Shown here one piece after another: positions 6,825 to 14,370 of a stretch of DNA of 16,628 bases. The stretch is from Bacillota bacterium. Its GTDB lineage: Bacteria > Bacillota > Clostridia > Christensenellales > CAG-138. The stretch is from positions 1 through 16,628 of the forward strand of contig JAEXFV010000101.1 of the NCBI GenBank assembly GCA_023451115.1, read 5' to 3'. The notes under the pieces are model-generated. The model worked only from the letters and a program-made list of their open reading frames with translations, had not been told where the DNA came from and did no database searches. Within the stretch, counting starts at the first letter, position 1, and each line of letters begins with the position of its first letter. A program made the translations under genes and the position numbers.

Positions 6825-8185
6825 TCAGGCAGCTTAGCGTCAAGCAACGGGTCGTGATATGGTATGCAGGGGTATTGCTGCTGCTGGCCGTGCTGGTGTT
6901 TTTCACCTTCCGATGGAGCAGCATGCGCCAGTCCGACGCATATGCAAAAGATACCCTGCGCCGGGCCTGCGATGCGGCGCAGGAACTGATTTCGCTGGAA
7001 GAAGGGTTTTTGCAGCTGGATGAGGACCTGGAAGTCATTAATTATGCCAATCTGCTGGTGTATGATAAAGGCGGCACCGTACTGCTATACGGCCGCCAGC
7101 CGGACTTTACTCTGCCGCTGGAAGAGGAGGCCGCCCGTCAGATAGTAGGAGAGGGGGGACGTACCTGGTGCGTATACGACAGTTTGTATACCCTTTCTTC
7201 CGAAAGGCAGGTGTGGCTCAGGGCCTACCTGTCCATGGACAGCATTGTGACCATGGAGGGGCATGTGGCGGACCTGTTTTTGTGGATGCTGCTACCCCTT
7301 GCCCTGTTGGGGCTATTGGGTGGGTATCTGGTGACGCGGCGTGCTTTTCGCCCAATGGTGCAAATGGCGGACACAGCCGAGCAAATTGCAGAGGGAGCGG
7401 ATCTTTCGGCGCGTATCGGCCTGGAGGGAAAAGATGAGTTTGCCCAGCTTTCCCAAGTGTTTGACGCTATGCTTGCCCGACTGCAGAATGCCTTTGAGCA
7501 GGAAAAACGCTTTGTTTCAGATGCGTCCCATGAGCTGCGTACGCCTTTGACGGTGATACAGGCCCAGTGCGACGCCGCCTTGCTGGAGCAGGACCCTGTG
7601 CAGCAGCAGCGGTCTCTGGAAGCCATCAAGAAACAGGCGGATAAAATGACAAAACTGGTGCGAGAGCTGTTAACCCTTTCCCGTATGGATGCCCACACCC
7701 AGACGCTGCGGCTGGAACGGGTGGATTTATGCGAGCTGGCAGAGGCGGTTGCTGAGGAGTTGGCGCCCCAGGCGGAAAAAAAGAAAATTCACATACAAAC
7801 CAGCTTTCAGCCCGGATGTATGCTCCGGGCAGATGAAACCCTGATGCTGAGGCTGTTAATCAACCTGCTATCCAATGCCATCCAGTTTGGCACCCAGGGA
7901 GGGCATGTGGGGCTGATGATTTGGCGGGAGGGCCAGGGAGGAGACATCCTGGGGCGTGTAGAGGACGACGGAATCGGCATTGCAAAAGAGGATTTGCCGC
8001 ATATTTGGGAGCGGTTCTGGCAGGCAGACCCTTCCCGCACTGGGGAGGACGGCAGCAGCGGTCTGGGGCTGCCTATGGTGCAATGGATTGTGCAGGCGCA
8101 TGGCGGCCAAATCCAGGCAGAGAGCAAACCGGGCCAGGGAACAAAGTTTACCTTCCGCCTGCCCTGCGGAGGGGAAAACGAATAA
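6821..8185 (+). CDS. Sensor histidine kinase, CutS/YkoH-like
   Basis: A 454-residue membrane kinase. It has TM1 (about 11-31), an extracytoplasmic sensor of about 115 residues (32-150), TM2 (152-171) and a HAMP linker (172-224). The HisKA box FVSDASHELRTPLTV carries H237. The ATPase domain has N-box LLINLLSNAIQFG, G1 EDDGIGI and G2 GSSGLGLPM, so all catalytic boxes look intact. The N-terminus (SVKQRVVIWYAGVLLLL) is typical of CutS/ArlS-type kinases. It overlaps the regulator gene by 4 bp (ATGA). Unlike BceS kinases, which are short with almost no outside loop, it has a true sensor domain, so it is unlikely to be the partner of the BceAB-like transporter. The divergent PepSY proteins are candidate co-sensors or targets. 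Confidence 0.95.
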   Translation: MIRQLSVKQRVVIWYAGVLLLLAVLVFFTFRWSSMRQSDAYAKDTLRRACDAAQELISLEEGFLQLDEDLEVINYANLLVYDKGGTVLLYGRQPDFTLPLEEEAARQIVGEGGRTWCVYDSLYTLSSERQVWLRAYLSMDSIVTMEGHVADLFLWMLLPLALLGLLGGYLVTRRAFRPMVQMADTAEQIAEGADLSARIGLEGKDEFAQLSQVFDAMLARLQNAFEQEKRFVSDASHELRTPLTVIQAQCDAALLEQDPVQQQRSLEAIKKQADKMTKLVRELLTLSRMDAHTQTLRLERVDLCELAEAVAEELAPQAEKKKIHIQTSFQPGCMLRADETLMLRLLINLLSNAIQFGTQGGHVGLMIWREGQGGDILGRVEDDGIGIAKEDLPHIWERFWQADPSRTGEDGSSGLGLPMVQWIVQAHGGQIQAESKPGQGTKFTFRLPCGGENE

Positions 8186-8479
8186 AAAAGCATATCGTCC
8201 GCTAAAGCCAAGTATTTGTAAAATGGTTGAAAACTAGCGGATAGCGTTCCGGCATGCGTTAGGGAAAGTTAGAAAATAAAAACAAGCGGTACTTGGTCGT
8301 TTGAGAGAGTATGGCTTGCTTTGCGCTGCTGCCAGGTATCGCCGTGTTCTCCGATTATAGACGCAATGGACTTAATCTTACTTTCTGAGTATAATGGATG
8401 CAGCCAGAGTAACAAAAAGTAGTTTGACATAAAGAATACAACTCCATGGCTTACCATGTGGGTAAGAGGGAGGGGTAAA
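8186..8479. other. Intergenic region between the two two-component systems
   Basis: This 294-base region has no convincing gene. It holds a 7-bp inverted repeat (TCCGCTA 8198-8204 with TAGCGGA 8235-8241, 30-nt spacer) shortly after the kinase stop, with no T-run, so a terminator is doubtful. It also holds the promoter at 8367-8395. Base composition falls toward A+T from here to about 11490. Confidence 0.5.
8367..8395 (+). promoter_or_regulatory. Promoter of the VanRS-like operon
   Basis: TGGACT (8367-8372), a 17-bp spacer and a perfect TATAAT (8390-8395). The predicted start near 8402 gives a leader of about 78 nt before the ATG at 8480. Confidence 0.6.
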
Positions 8480-9151
8480 ATGGACTGCAGGATTTTAATT
8501 GTTGAAGATGAGCATAAACTGCGGGAAATATTGTGCGATTATTTTCGCAGTAAAGGCGAAACGCCAATGGAAGCAGATAACGGATTAAAAGCGCTTGCAA
8601 TAGCGGAAACCGAAGAATTTGATGCGGTTTTGCTCGACATTATGATGCCTGAGCTGGATGGCTTTTCCGTCTGTCGTGCTCTGCGAAAGAAGAATGATGT
8701 TCCTATCATTTTTCTCACCGCCCTTTCTGACGAGGACGATAAACTTTTGGGATATGAATTGGGTGCAGATGACTATGTCACAAAACCCTTTACCATGTCT
8801 GTTCTGTATGCCAAGACAATGGCGCTCATTAAGCGTAGCCGTGGCAATATGCTCTCGGGTGATACGCTATCGGTGGCAGAAATCCGTTTGGAACTATCGT
8901 CCCGGAAGGTATTTGCAGGCCGCAAGGAAATTACGCTGACGCCCAAGGAATATGCCCTCCTGCGTTGCCTGATGCAGAACAAAAATATGGTGATGAGCCG
9001 GGAACTGCTTCTGGTCAAGTGCTGGGGCTATGATTATGAGGGTGAGTCCCGTGCGGTGGATACCCACATCAAGCGATTGCGTGAAAAGCTTGGCGACAGC
9101 GCCGATTGCATCAAAACCGTCATCAAGGCTGGATACAGACTGGAAGGATGA
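8480..9151 (+). CDS. OmpR-family response regulator, VanR-like
   Basis: A 223-residue regulator. The receiver domain has E9/D10, phospho-acceptor D53 in LLDIMMPELDG, T80 and K102 in VTKPF. The C-terminal winged helix carries LTPKEYALLRCLMQNK, the recognition region RAVDTHIKRLREKLG and the ending IKTVIKAGYRLEG. The ATG at 8480 is chosen for the purine-rich GGGAGGGG just upstream (8468-8475); an ATG at 8456 would add eight residues and overlap that site. The stop overlaps the kinase start region (ATGA at 9148-9151). No obvious target gene is adjacent, so its regulon is unknown. The sequence is more A+T-rich than the first regulator-kinase pair. Confidence 0.94.
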   Translation: MDCRILIVEDEHKLREILCDYFRSKGETPMEADNGLKALAIAETEEFDAVLLDIMMPELDGFSVCRALRKKNDVPIIFLTALSDEDDKLLGYELGADDYVTKPFTMSVLYAKTMALIKRSRGNMLSGDTLSVAEIRLELSSRKVFAGRKEITLTPKEYALLRCLMQNKNMVMSRELLLVKCWGYDYEGESRAVDTHIKRLREKLGDSADCIKTVIKAGYRLEG

Positions 9152-9153
9152 CG

Positions 9154-11490
9154 ATGAAAAAGATATCCAAAGGCTATTATATCGTTGCAGCAGCGCTGAT
9201 GCTTTGGGGAATGATTGACTTTTACCACTATGCCACAATAGGAAAAGGCCTGATAGCGCACTACAATGGGGAAAGTATTATCCAACAATTGGTGAGCAAT
9301 AAACTTGCCCAAGGAATTGCAAAAGCATTTGTGGGATTTCTTACAATTTTAATTGGATGGACGAGAGGAAATAAAAAAAAGCTGGTTCGCTCCCTTACTG
9401 CAATCAGCATAACCATTGGCGCCTTCCTATTTGCTCTCTGGTTTCTATGTATGGTATGCCTCACTTTGGGAACAGCGCAATATGTGTTCCGCGATTTGAC
9501 CAACGCAGGCATTGATTACGCCGAATACGCCGCAAAGGTCGGGCGGTTGAACGAATGGTTTTCTGCGGATGACGAGTATGCAGAAAGCCGCCATACTTTG
9601 CCTGGTGCGGCCGAGTACGGCATGAACCATGCCATCGCCAATGCAGGGCGCAGCATACAACCTCCATCCTATGATGGCTACCCCCTTGAGAAAGAGCCGT
9701 TCAGTATGTTCCGTAATAAATATCTGGAATGTGATACCGCTATGGTATTTTTGGATAAAGAGGGAAATATTCTGCGTGAGAGCGGAGATTTTATCTATTT
9801 TGGCTACATACCCCAGGAACAGTGGCAGGCCGGAGTAGACGCAACATCTGCCAATGGATGGATTGACATCAGCGATGAGGCTGACCCCCGTTACTCTATT
9901 TTTAGAAGCAGTTATGCGGGTACAAAGGATTTATGGGATTTGGATACCATCCGCATCACGGGCTATATGGACGGTACCCGCATTGAACCCCTGGCTATGG
10001 CTTTCTTGTACAGAGGCGGATATTATCACGCTTTGGAGGCAGCAAGTCCCGGATGGGATGCTTCAAATGCGCCTTCAGATGTGGAAATGATGGTTTCGGA
10101 GGACGGAAAAACGGCAACAGTTTCCACTTCCGATGGAAACAGCACCGAGCCGCCCTATTCTGCAAGCGAGTTGGATGCTATGGGATTTTTGGAGTGGGAT
10201 ATGCGCTTTGACAATACGGCGCAGGCTGGCCCCTTACAGGAGATGGTTACCATATATGCCCGTTGGTCGGAAATGAGCATTTATGAACCGGCTGGCCCTG
10301 TTCGGTATCAGACAACAGAGAAACACGAAAATCTTCTGGAACTTTTGAAAACCATGGGCTACTACCAGGACAAAGGCCGAAACAGATTTTATACGGGAGC
10401 ATCACAGTTTGACTTATGGAATATGATCGTATTCAGTTCCTGGGGTATCTATGATTTGAGGGACTATGATTCTACAAGGGGCGAACCGTTCCCCGATGCG
10501 GAATATACCATTATGACGGCTATGCAAGCCAGTCCGTTAAAAATTGCTATGAGTTTTTTGCGCAATGTGTATTTTATTACTTTTTCTGTGGCGCTGTCCG
10601 GTTTTCTACTCATTCGCAGTAGAGTGCGCAAGCATTTGCTTGTACCGATACAATGCATCAATGAGGGTATGGCTGCAAACTGGGCGCACATCTCAGTATT
10701 GAATGAAAAAAATCCAAAATGGAAAGAACCCTTTGAACTGTGGGAGCATTATCGGCAAACGCAGGACGCTTTGCGCAACAATAAAAATGAAATCAGCCGA
10801 CTAACGACAGCTTTGCACTATGCCAAAACCGCCGAGGAAAACCGCCGGCAAATGACCTCTAATATTGCCCATGAATTGAAAACGCCGCTGGCTGTGATCC
10901 ACAGCTATGCAGAGGGCCTAAAAGAACACATTGCAGAGGAAAAAAGGGAGAAGTATCTGGATGTGATTCTCTCTGAGTCTGAGCGCACCGACGCCATGGT
11001 GCTGGAAATGCTGGATCTCAGCCGTTTGGAAGCGGGCAAGGTCAAGCTCTCTCGGGATGATTTCTCCTTGACGGAATTGACAAAGTCCGTCTTTGAAAAG
11101 TTGAAACTTGCAGCCCAGGCAAAGGAACTTCAAATCTCTTTTGATTTCCGGGGTGAATGCATCCTGACTGCGGATGAAAGCCGCATTGCACAGGTGGTCG
11201 AGAACTTTGCCAGCAACGCAGTAAAATATACTCCGGTTGGTGGAACGATCACTGTGCATATCTCTGCTACCCGGGGGAAAACCTCTTTCATCATCGAGAA
11301 TGATTGCAAGCCTTTTTCAAGCGAGGCGCTCAATAAGGTTTGGGATACGTTTTACCGGGCGGATGAGGCTCGTTCCAATGATGGCACTGGGCTTGGCCTG
11401 GCCATTGCCAAGAGCATTATCGAATTGCATGGTGGCTCTTGTTCTGCTCACAATACGAAAACCGGCGTAGCATTCCTGTTTACCCTTTGA
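9154..11490 (+). CDS. Large sensor histidine kinase with ~355-residue outside domain
   Basis: A 778-residue kinase with an unusual N-terminus. Predicted membrane segments lie at about 8-26, 51-69 and 81-106, a large extracytoplasmic region spans about 107-465, and a fourth membrane segment is at about 467-489. The cytoplasmic part has HisKA box SNIAHELKTPLAV (H573), N-box VVENFASNAVKYTP and G2 box GTGLGLAIAKSI. The G1 box is degenerate (IIENDCKPFS instead of DxGxG), as in many VanS-like kinases. The outside domain contains a FLDKEGNILRESGDF stretch that looks like a PAS/Cache strand pair; the rest is unrecognised. The start at 9154 has GGAAGG at 9142-9147; ATG at 9148 (two residues longer) is possible and overlaps the regulator stop. 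The ligand is unknown. Confidence 0.93.
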   Translation: MKKISKGYYIVAAALMLWGMIDFYHYATIGKGLIAHYNGESIIQQLVSNKLAQGIAKAFVGFLTILIGWTRGNKKKLVRSLTAISITIGAFLFALWFLCMVCLTLGTAQYVFRDLTNAGIDYAEYAAKVGRLNEWFSADDEYAESRHTLPGAAEYGMNHAIANAGRSIQPPSYDGYPLEKEPFSMFRNKYLECDTAMVFLDKEGNILRESGDFIYFGYIPQEQWQAGVDATSANGWIDISDEADPRYSIFRSSYAGTKDLWDLDTIRITGYMDGTRIEPLAMAFLYRGGYYHALEAASPGWDASNAPSDVEMMVSEDGKTATVSTSDGNSTEPPYSASELDAMGFLEWDMRFDNTAQAGPLQEMVTIYARWSEMSIYEPAGPVRYQTTEKHENLLELLKTMGYYQDKGRNRFYTGASQFDLWNMIVFSSWGIYDLRDYDSTRGEPFPDAEYTIMTAMQASPLKIAMSFLRNVYFITFSVALSGFLLIRSRVRKHLLVPIQCINEGMAANWAHISVLNEKNPKWKEPFELWEHYRQTQDALRNNKNEISRLTTALHYAKTAEENRRQMTSNIAHELKTPLAVIHSYAEGLKEHIAEEKREKYLDVILSESERTDAMVLEMLDLSRLEAGKVKLSRDDFSLTELTKSVFEKLKLAAQAKELQISFDFRGECILTADESRIAQVVENFASNAVKYTPVGGTITVHISATRGKTSFIIENDCKPFSSEALNKVWDTFYRADEARSNDGTGLGLAIAKSIIELHGGSCSAHNTKTGVAFLFTL

Positions 11491-11571
11491 CGGCCAATGA
11501 TTGCCTTTGCTTTTGTGACCCGGCTCTCCATGCTTTCGCTTTAGATGATATTCTTTGCATTGTGTTGTGAA

Positions 11572-11588
11572 ATCCCGATTGACGGGAT
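11572..11588. repeat. Small inverted repeat after the VanRS-like operon
   Basis: ATCCCG (11572-11577) and CGGGAT (11583-11588) form a perfect 6-bp stem with a 5-nt loop, about 80 bases after the kinase stop. There is no T-run on the plus strand, so termination of the upstream operon here is uncertain. The rest of 11491-11595 holds nothing I can support. Confidence 0.4.
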
Positions 11589-11589
11589 A

Positions 11590-11632
11590 ATAAAAAGGGA
11601 AACAGCGTAACAGGCGTTACGCTCATTTCCCT
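11590..11632 (-). terminator. Intrinsic terminator after the DtxR-family gene
   Basis: On the minus strand the outer stem AGGGAAA/TTTCCCT (11626-11632 with 11596-11602) encloses an inner perfect 7-bp stem GCGTAAC/GTTACGC with a 4-nt loop. TTTTTATTA follows directly, so this is a good intrinsic terminator about 80 bases beyond the regulator's stop codon. On the plus strand the flank is AAAATATA, so it may act poorly in that direction. Confidence 0.8.
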
Positions 11633-11708
11633 AAAATATATAAATATTCAGTAGGATTACCATGCCCTATCAATCGGGCGTAGCTTTTATCAGAAAGCGG
11701 ATGGAGCG

Positions 11709-12077
11709 TCAGCAGTGGCCATCGACGTGCGCCACCAAGCGGTCAAAGGTTTCCTGGCTGATCACGTGCTCAATGCGGCAGGCATCCTCCCGGGCAACGG
11801 CAGGGCTGACGCCCAATGCACTTAAGTACTCGGTGAGAACCTTGTGCCGGTGATAAATACGTTTGGCAATATCTAGGCCGGACTGGGTAAGGGTGATATA
11901 GCTATTTCCATCCATCTCGATATAGCCGTTTTCCCGTAAGCGCTTCATAGCAATGCTGATGCTGGGTTTGGAGAAATTCAACTCGTTTACAATGTCGATG
12001 GAGCGCACCATTCCATTGCGTTCCTGCAGCATCAAGATGGCTTCCAAGTAATTTTCAGCGCTTTCCTGTATCTTCAC
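11709..12077 (-). CDS. DtxR-family metal-dependent transcriptional regulator
   Basis: A 122-residue DtxR/MntR-type regulator. It has a winged helix (about 5-60, SDNA-contact segment NELNFSKPSISIAMKRL) and a dimerisation and metal-binding half, with no SH3-like third domain, as in MntR-sized proteins. Likely ligands by alignment from memory are E12, H78, C100, E103 and H104 (DACRIEHVIS, very like DtxR's DEACRWEHVMS). The position that is Met in DtxR or Asp in MntR is Asn (N9). The tail ends DGHC, offering two more possible ligands. The start is GTG at 12077 with GGAGG at 12087-12091; the in-frame TTG at 12095 overlaps that site. The gene follows a Zn/Cd ATPase gene by 54 bp and has its own promoter, so its metal may be Zn, Fe or Mn. 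Confidence 0.92.
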   Translation of the reverse strand: MKIQESAENYLEAILMLQERNGMVRSIDIVNELNFSKPSISIAMKRLRENGYIEMDGNSYITLTQSGLDIAKRIYHRHKVLTEYLSALGVSPAVAREDACRIEHVISQETFDRLVAHVDGHC

Positions 12078-12106
12078 GGGACAAATCCTCCACAAAATTT
12101 ATCCTC

Positions 12107-12135
12107 ATCATACCATAAGGCGCAGCGACTTTCAA
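12107..12135 (-). promoter_or_regulatory. Own promoter of the DtxR-family gene
   Basis: On the minus strand TTGAAA (12135-12130), a 17-bp spacer and TATGAT (12112-12107) form a good sigma-A promoter. The -35 box overlaps the ATPase stop codon (12134-12132). The predicted start near 12100 gives a leader of about 23 nt that includes the ribosome binding site. Confidence 0.65.
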
Positions 12136-14006
12136 ATCTCTTGTTGACTGGACTCCGATTGCAGGGGGCGAAGCATACGCATGGCGTTTAAAATGGCCAG
12201 AAACGATACGCCTACATCTGCAAACACTGCCGCCCACATGTCGGCCAAACCAGCTGCGCCCAGCGCCATCACCAGCACTTTGACCCCTAAGGCAAACACA
12301 ATGTTTTGTTTGACGATGCGCAGGGTTTTTTGGGCGATGCGGATGGCCAAAGGCAGCTTGGAAGGCTTATCATCCATTAGCACCACATCAGCCGCTTCAA
12401 TGGCTGCGTCCGACCCCAGCGCACCCATGGCAATGCCTACATCAGCCCGGGAAAGCACGGGTGCATCGTTTACCCCATCTCCAACAAAAGCCAATGTGCC
12501 TTGCCCGGCATTGGCGGCAAGCAGGGCTTCTACCCGTTCCACTTTGTTATCAGGCAACAGTTGGGCATAGGTTTCGTCCAATCCCAGTTGCGCTGACACA
12601 TGGTCAGCTACTGACTGGGTATCCCCGGTGAGCATAACGGTTTTTTCCACGCCCTGCCTCTTTAGCTCTGCAATAGCGGCGATTGCGTCCTCTTTCACCT
12701 GATCGGAAATCACGATATGGCCGCAATACACGCCATCTACCGCCACGTGTACGATAGTGCCCGGCAAGTGGCAGGGGCGATAGCTTGCGCCAATCTGCTC
12801 CATGAGTTTATCGTTGCCGGCGCATACAGTTTTGCCATCCACCTGGGCGGATACGCCATGGCCCGAAATCTCCTGGGCGTTGGAAACCCGGCTGGTGTTT
12901 AAGGGCTTCCCATAAGCTTCCTTTAAAGAACGGGAGATGGGGTGGTCGCTATAACTCTCTGCAAGGGCTGCCAGCTCCAGCAGGGCGGCCTCGTCTACCT
13001 GATCCGGGTGTACGGCGGAAACCTGAAATGCGCCTTTGGTGAGGGTGCCGGTTTTATCGAACACAACCACATTGGTTCTGGCCAAGGCTTCCAAATAGTT
13101 ACTGCCTTTCACCAAAATGCCGCTTTTAGATGCGCCGCCGATTCCCCCAAAAAAGCTTAAGGGAATGGAAATCACCAGAGCGCAGGGGCAGGATACTACC
13201 AGGAAGATCAGCGCCCGTTCCAGCCATAAGCCCCAAGCCCCAAATCCCAACAATGGAGGCAATACAGCCAGCAATACCGCGCATATTACCACTATCGGCG
13301 TATAATAGCGGGAGAAGCGGGTAATAAAATGTTCCGCATGGGCCTTTTTGGCGCTGGAGTTTTCCACCAGATCCAATATTTTGGACACGGTGGATTCTCC
13401 AAAGGGCCGGCTGACCTGAACCCGAATCAACCCTGTCATATTCACACAGCCGCTGATTACAGCATCGCCTTTTGCAACGTCCCGGGGCAGGGATTCGCCT
13501 GTAAGTGCAGCCGTATCTAAAGACGAAGCGCCGCTAAGCACAATGCCGTCCAAAGGGATGCGCTCGCCTGGTTTGATGACGATGATATCGCCAATCTGTA
13601 TGTCATAGGGATCCACTTTTTCAAAATTGCCGTCCTCCCGCTCCAAGTTAGCATAATCCGGGCGAATATCCATGAGACTGGCAATGGATTGACGGGAGCG
13701 CCCTACTGCATATCCCTGGAACCATTCCCCTATCTGATAGAAGAGCATGACGGCTACAGCCTCCGGGTATTCTCCCAGGGCCAGAGCACCTATGGTTGCC
13801 AAGGCCATGAGAAAGTTCTCATCGAATACCTGGCCGTGCAGAATATTGCGTAACGCCCGATATAATACATCCCATCCGATCAGGAAATATACTGCCAGGA
13901 AAGCAACCAGCCGTATCACACCTTGCAAAGGCAGCAACAGCATCAACAAGAATAAAACGCCGCTGGCTGCAATGCGGATAAACTCTTTTTTTTGTTTTTT
14001 ACTCAT
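12132..14006 (-). CDS. P1B-type heavy-metal ATPase (Zn/Cd/Pb exporter), lacking an N-terminal HMA domain
   Basis: A 624-residue membrane pump that would export Zn(II), Cd(II) or Pb(II) at the cost of ATP. Motifs: TGES (169-172), the intramembrane metal site CPC (C273-P274-C275), phosphorylation motif DKTGTLTKG (D317), HP at H355-P356, GDGVND (509-514), and the P1B-2 marker residues K576 and D597 in the last membrane helices. These features point to the ZntA/CadA group rather than copper pumps. The usual fused N-terminal HMA domain is missing; the gene just upstream supplies it separately. The start is ATG at 14006 with AAAAGG upstream; ATG at 14012 is possible. The upstream repressor and HMA genes lie in the same direction, making a single metal-resistance operon. 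Confidence 0.95.
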   Translation of the reverse strand: MSKKQKKEFIRIAASGVLFLLMLLLPLQGVIRLVAFLAVYFLIGWDVLYRALRNILHGQVFDENFLMALATIGALALGEYPEAVAVMLFYQIGEWFQGYAVGRSRQSIASLMDIRPDYANLEREDGNFEKVDPYDIQIGDIIVIKPGERIPLDGIVLSGASSLDTAALTGESLPRDVAKGDAVISGCVNMTGLIRVQVSRPFGESTVSKILDLVENSSAKKAHAEHFITRFSRYYTPIVVICAVLLAVLPPLLGFGAWGLWLERALIFLVVSCPCALVISIPLSFFGGIGGASKSGILVKGSNYLEALARTNVVVFDKTGTLTKGAFQVSAVHPDQVDEAALLELAALAESYSDHPISRSLKEAYGKPLNTSRVSNAQEISGHGVSAQVDGKTVCAGNDKLMEQIGASYRPCHLPGTIVHVAVDGVYCGHIVISDQVKEDAIAAIAELKRQGVEKTVMLTGDTQSVADHVSAQLGLDETYAQLLPDNKVERVEALLAANAGQGTLAFVGDGVNDAPVLSRADVGIAMGALGSDAAIEAADVVLMDDKPSKLPLAIRIAQKTLRIVKQNIVFALGVKVLVMALGAAGLADMWAAVFADVGVSFLAILNAMRMLRPLQSESSQQEI

Positions 14007-14103
14007 AAACATCACCTTTTTTCACAAATGATGAGCAATAGCTTGATTGCTGCGACAATGGATGCCGAAGTCCCTTTGCAATATCCTGCCAACAAATACG
14101 GCT

Positions 14104-14322
14104 TTACATACAAATCGTGCAGTCCGGTTCTATCCGCTTACAAGCGGCCTGAGCCTGTTCCAATACCGATGCAAAGTCTTCCTCCCCTGCCTCCAGGGTG
14201 AGGCGCTGTGCCATGAAGCTGATGCTGGCATCCTGCACACCGGGGATCTTTTTAATAGCGGCTTCCATTTTTGCAGCGCAATTTGCACAATCCAAATCCT
14301 TTAAACGATACGTCTTTTTCAT
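14104..14322 (-). CDS. Stand-alone HMA (heavy-metal-associated) domain protein
   Basis: A 72-residue soluble protein that is a single ferredoxin-like HMA domain with the metal-binding motif DLDCANCAAKME (C12, C15). The D before the first Cys resembles Zn/Cd/Pb-type HMA domains rather than copper chaperones (usually MxCxxC). Three more cysteines lie near the C-terminus (C61, C68, C71; EPDCTICM). It probably docks metal onto the ATPase encoded 97 bp downstream, taking the place of that pump's missing N-terminal domain. The two are in different frames with a stop between, so this is not a simple single-base break. AGGAGG (14331-14336) precedes the ATG at 14322. It lies 48 bp after the repressor gene and should be co-transcribed with it. 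Confidence 0.92.
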   Translation of the reverse strand: MKKTYRLKDLDCANCAAKMEAAIKKIPGVQDASISFMAQRLTLEAGEEDFASVLEQAQAACKRIEPDCTICM

Positions 14323-14370
14323 GGTGCGATCCTCCTAAATGAATTTGATTAAAAATAGGGTAGTTAAAAT

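Noticed and set aside
7225..7698. 157-codon open frame on the minus strand
   Set aside because: It lies opposite the intact kinase gene and is Ser/Arg-rich in the way typical of antisense frames.
6150..8185. First two-component system as the regulator of the BceAB-like operon
   Set aside because: The kinase has a large sensor unlike BceS, and its likely operator (TTCAT repeats) differs from the BceR-type site at 851-886.
8424..8429. Exact TTGACA upstream of the second regulator
   Set aside because: No -10-like hexamer lies 16-19 bp downstream; the TGGACT/TATAAT pair at 8367-8395 is better.
8269..8457. 62-codon open frame on the minus strand in the gap between the two regulator-kinase systems
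   Set aside because: It is short, has no supported start or family match and overlaps the promoter of the VanRS-like operon; a decayed gene fragment cannot be excluded.
11497..11544. Sixteen-codon open frame (including stop) after the large kinase
   Set aside because: It is too short, with no ribosome binding site and no conserved pattern.
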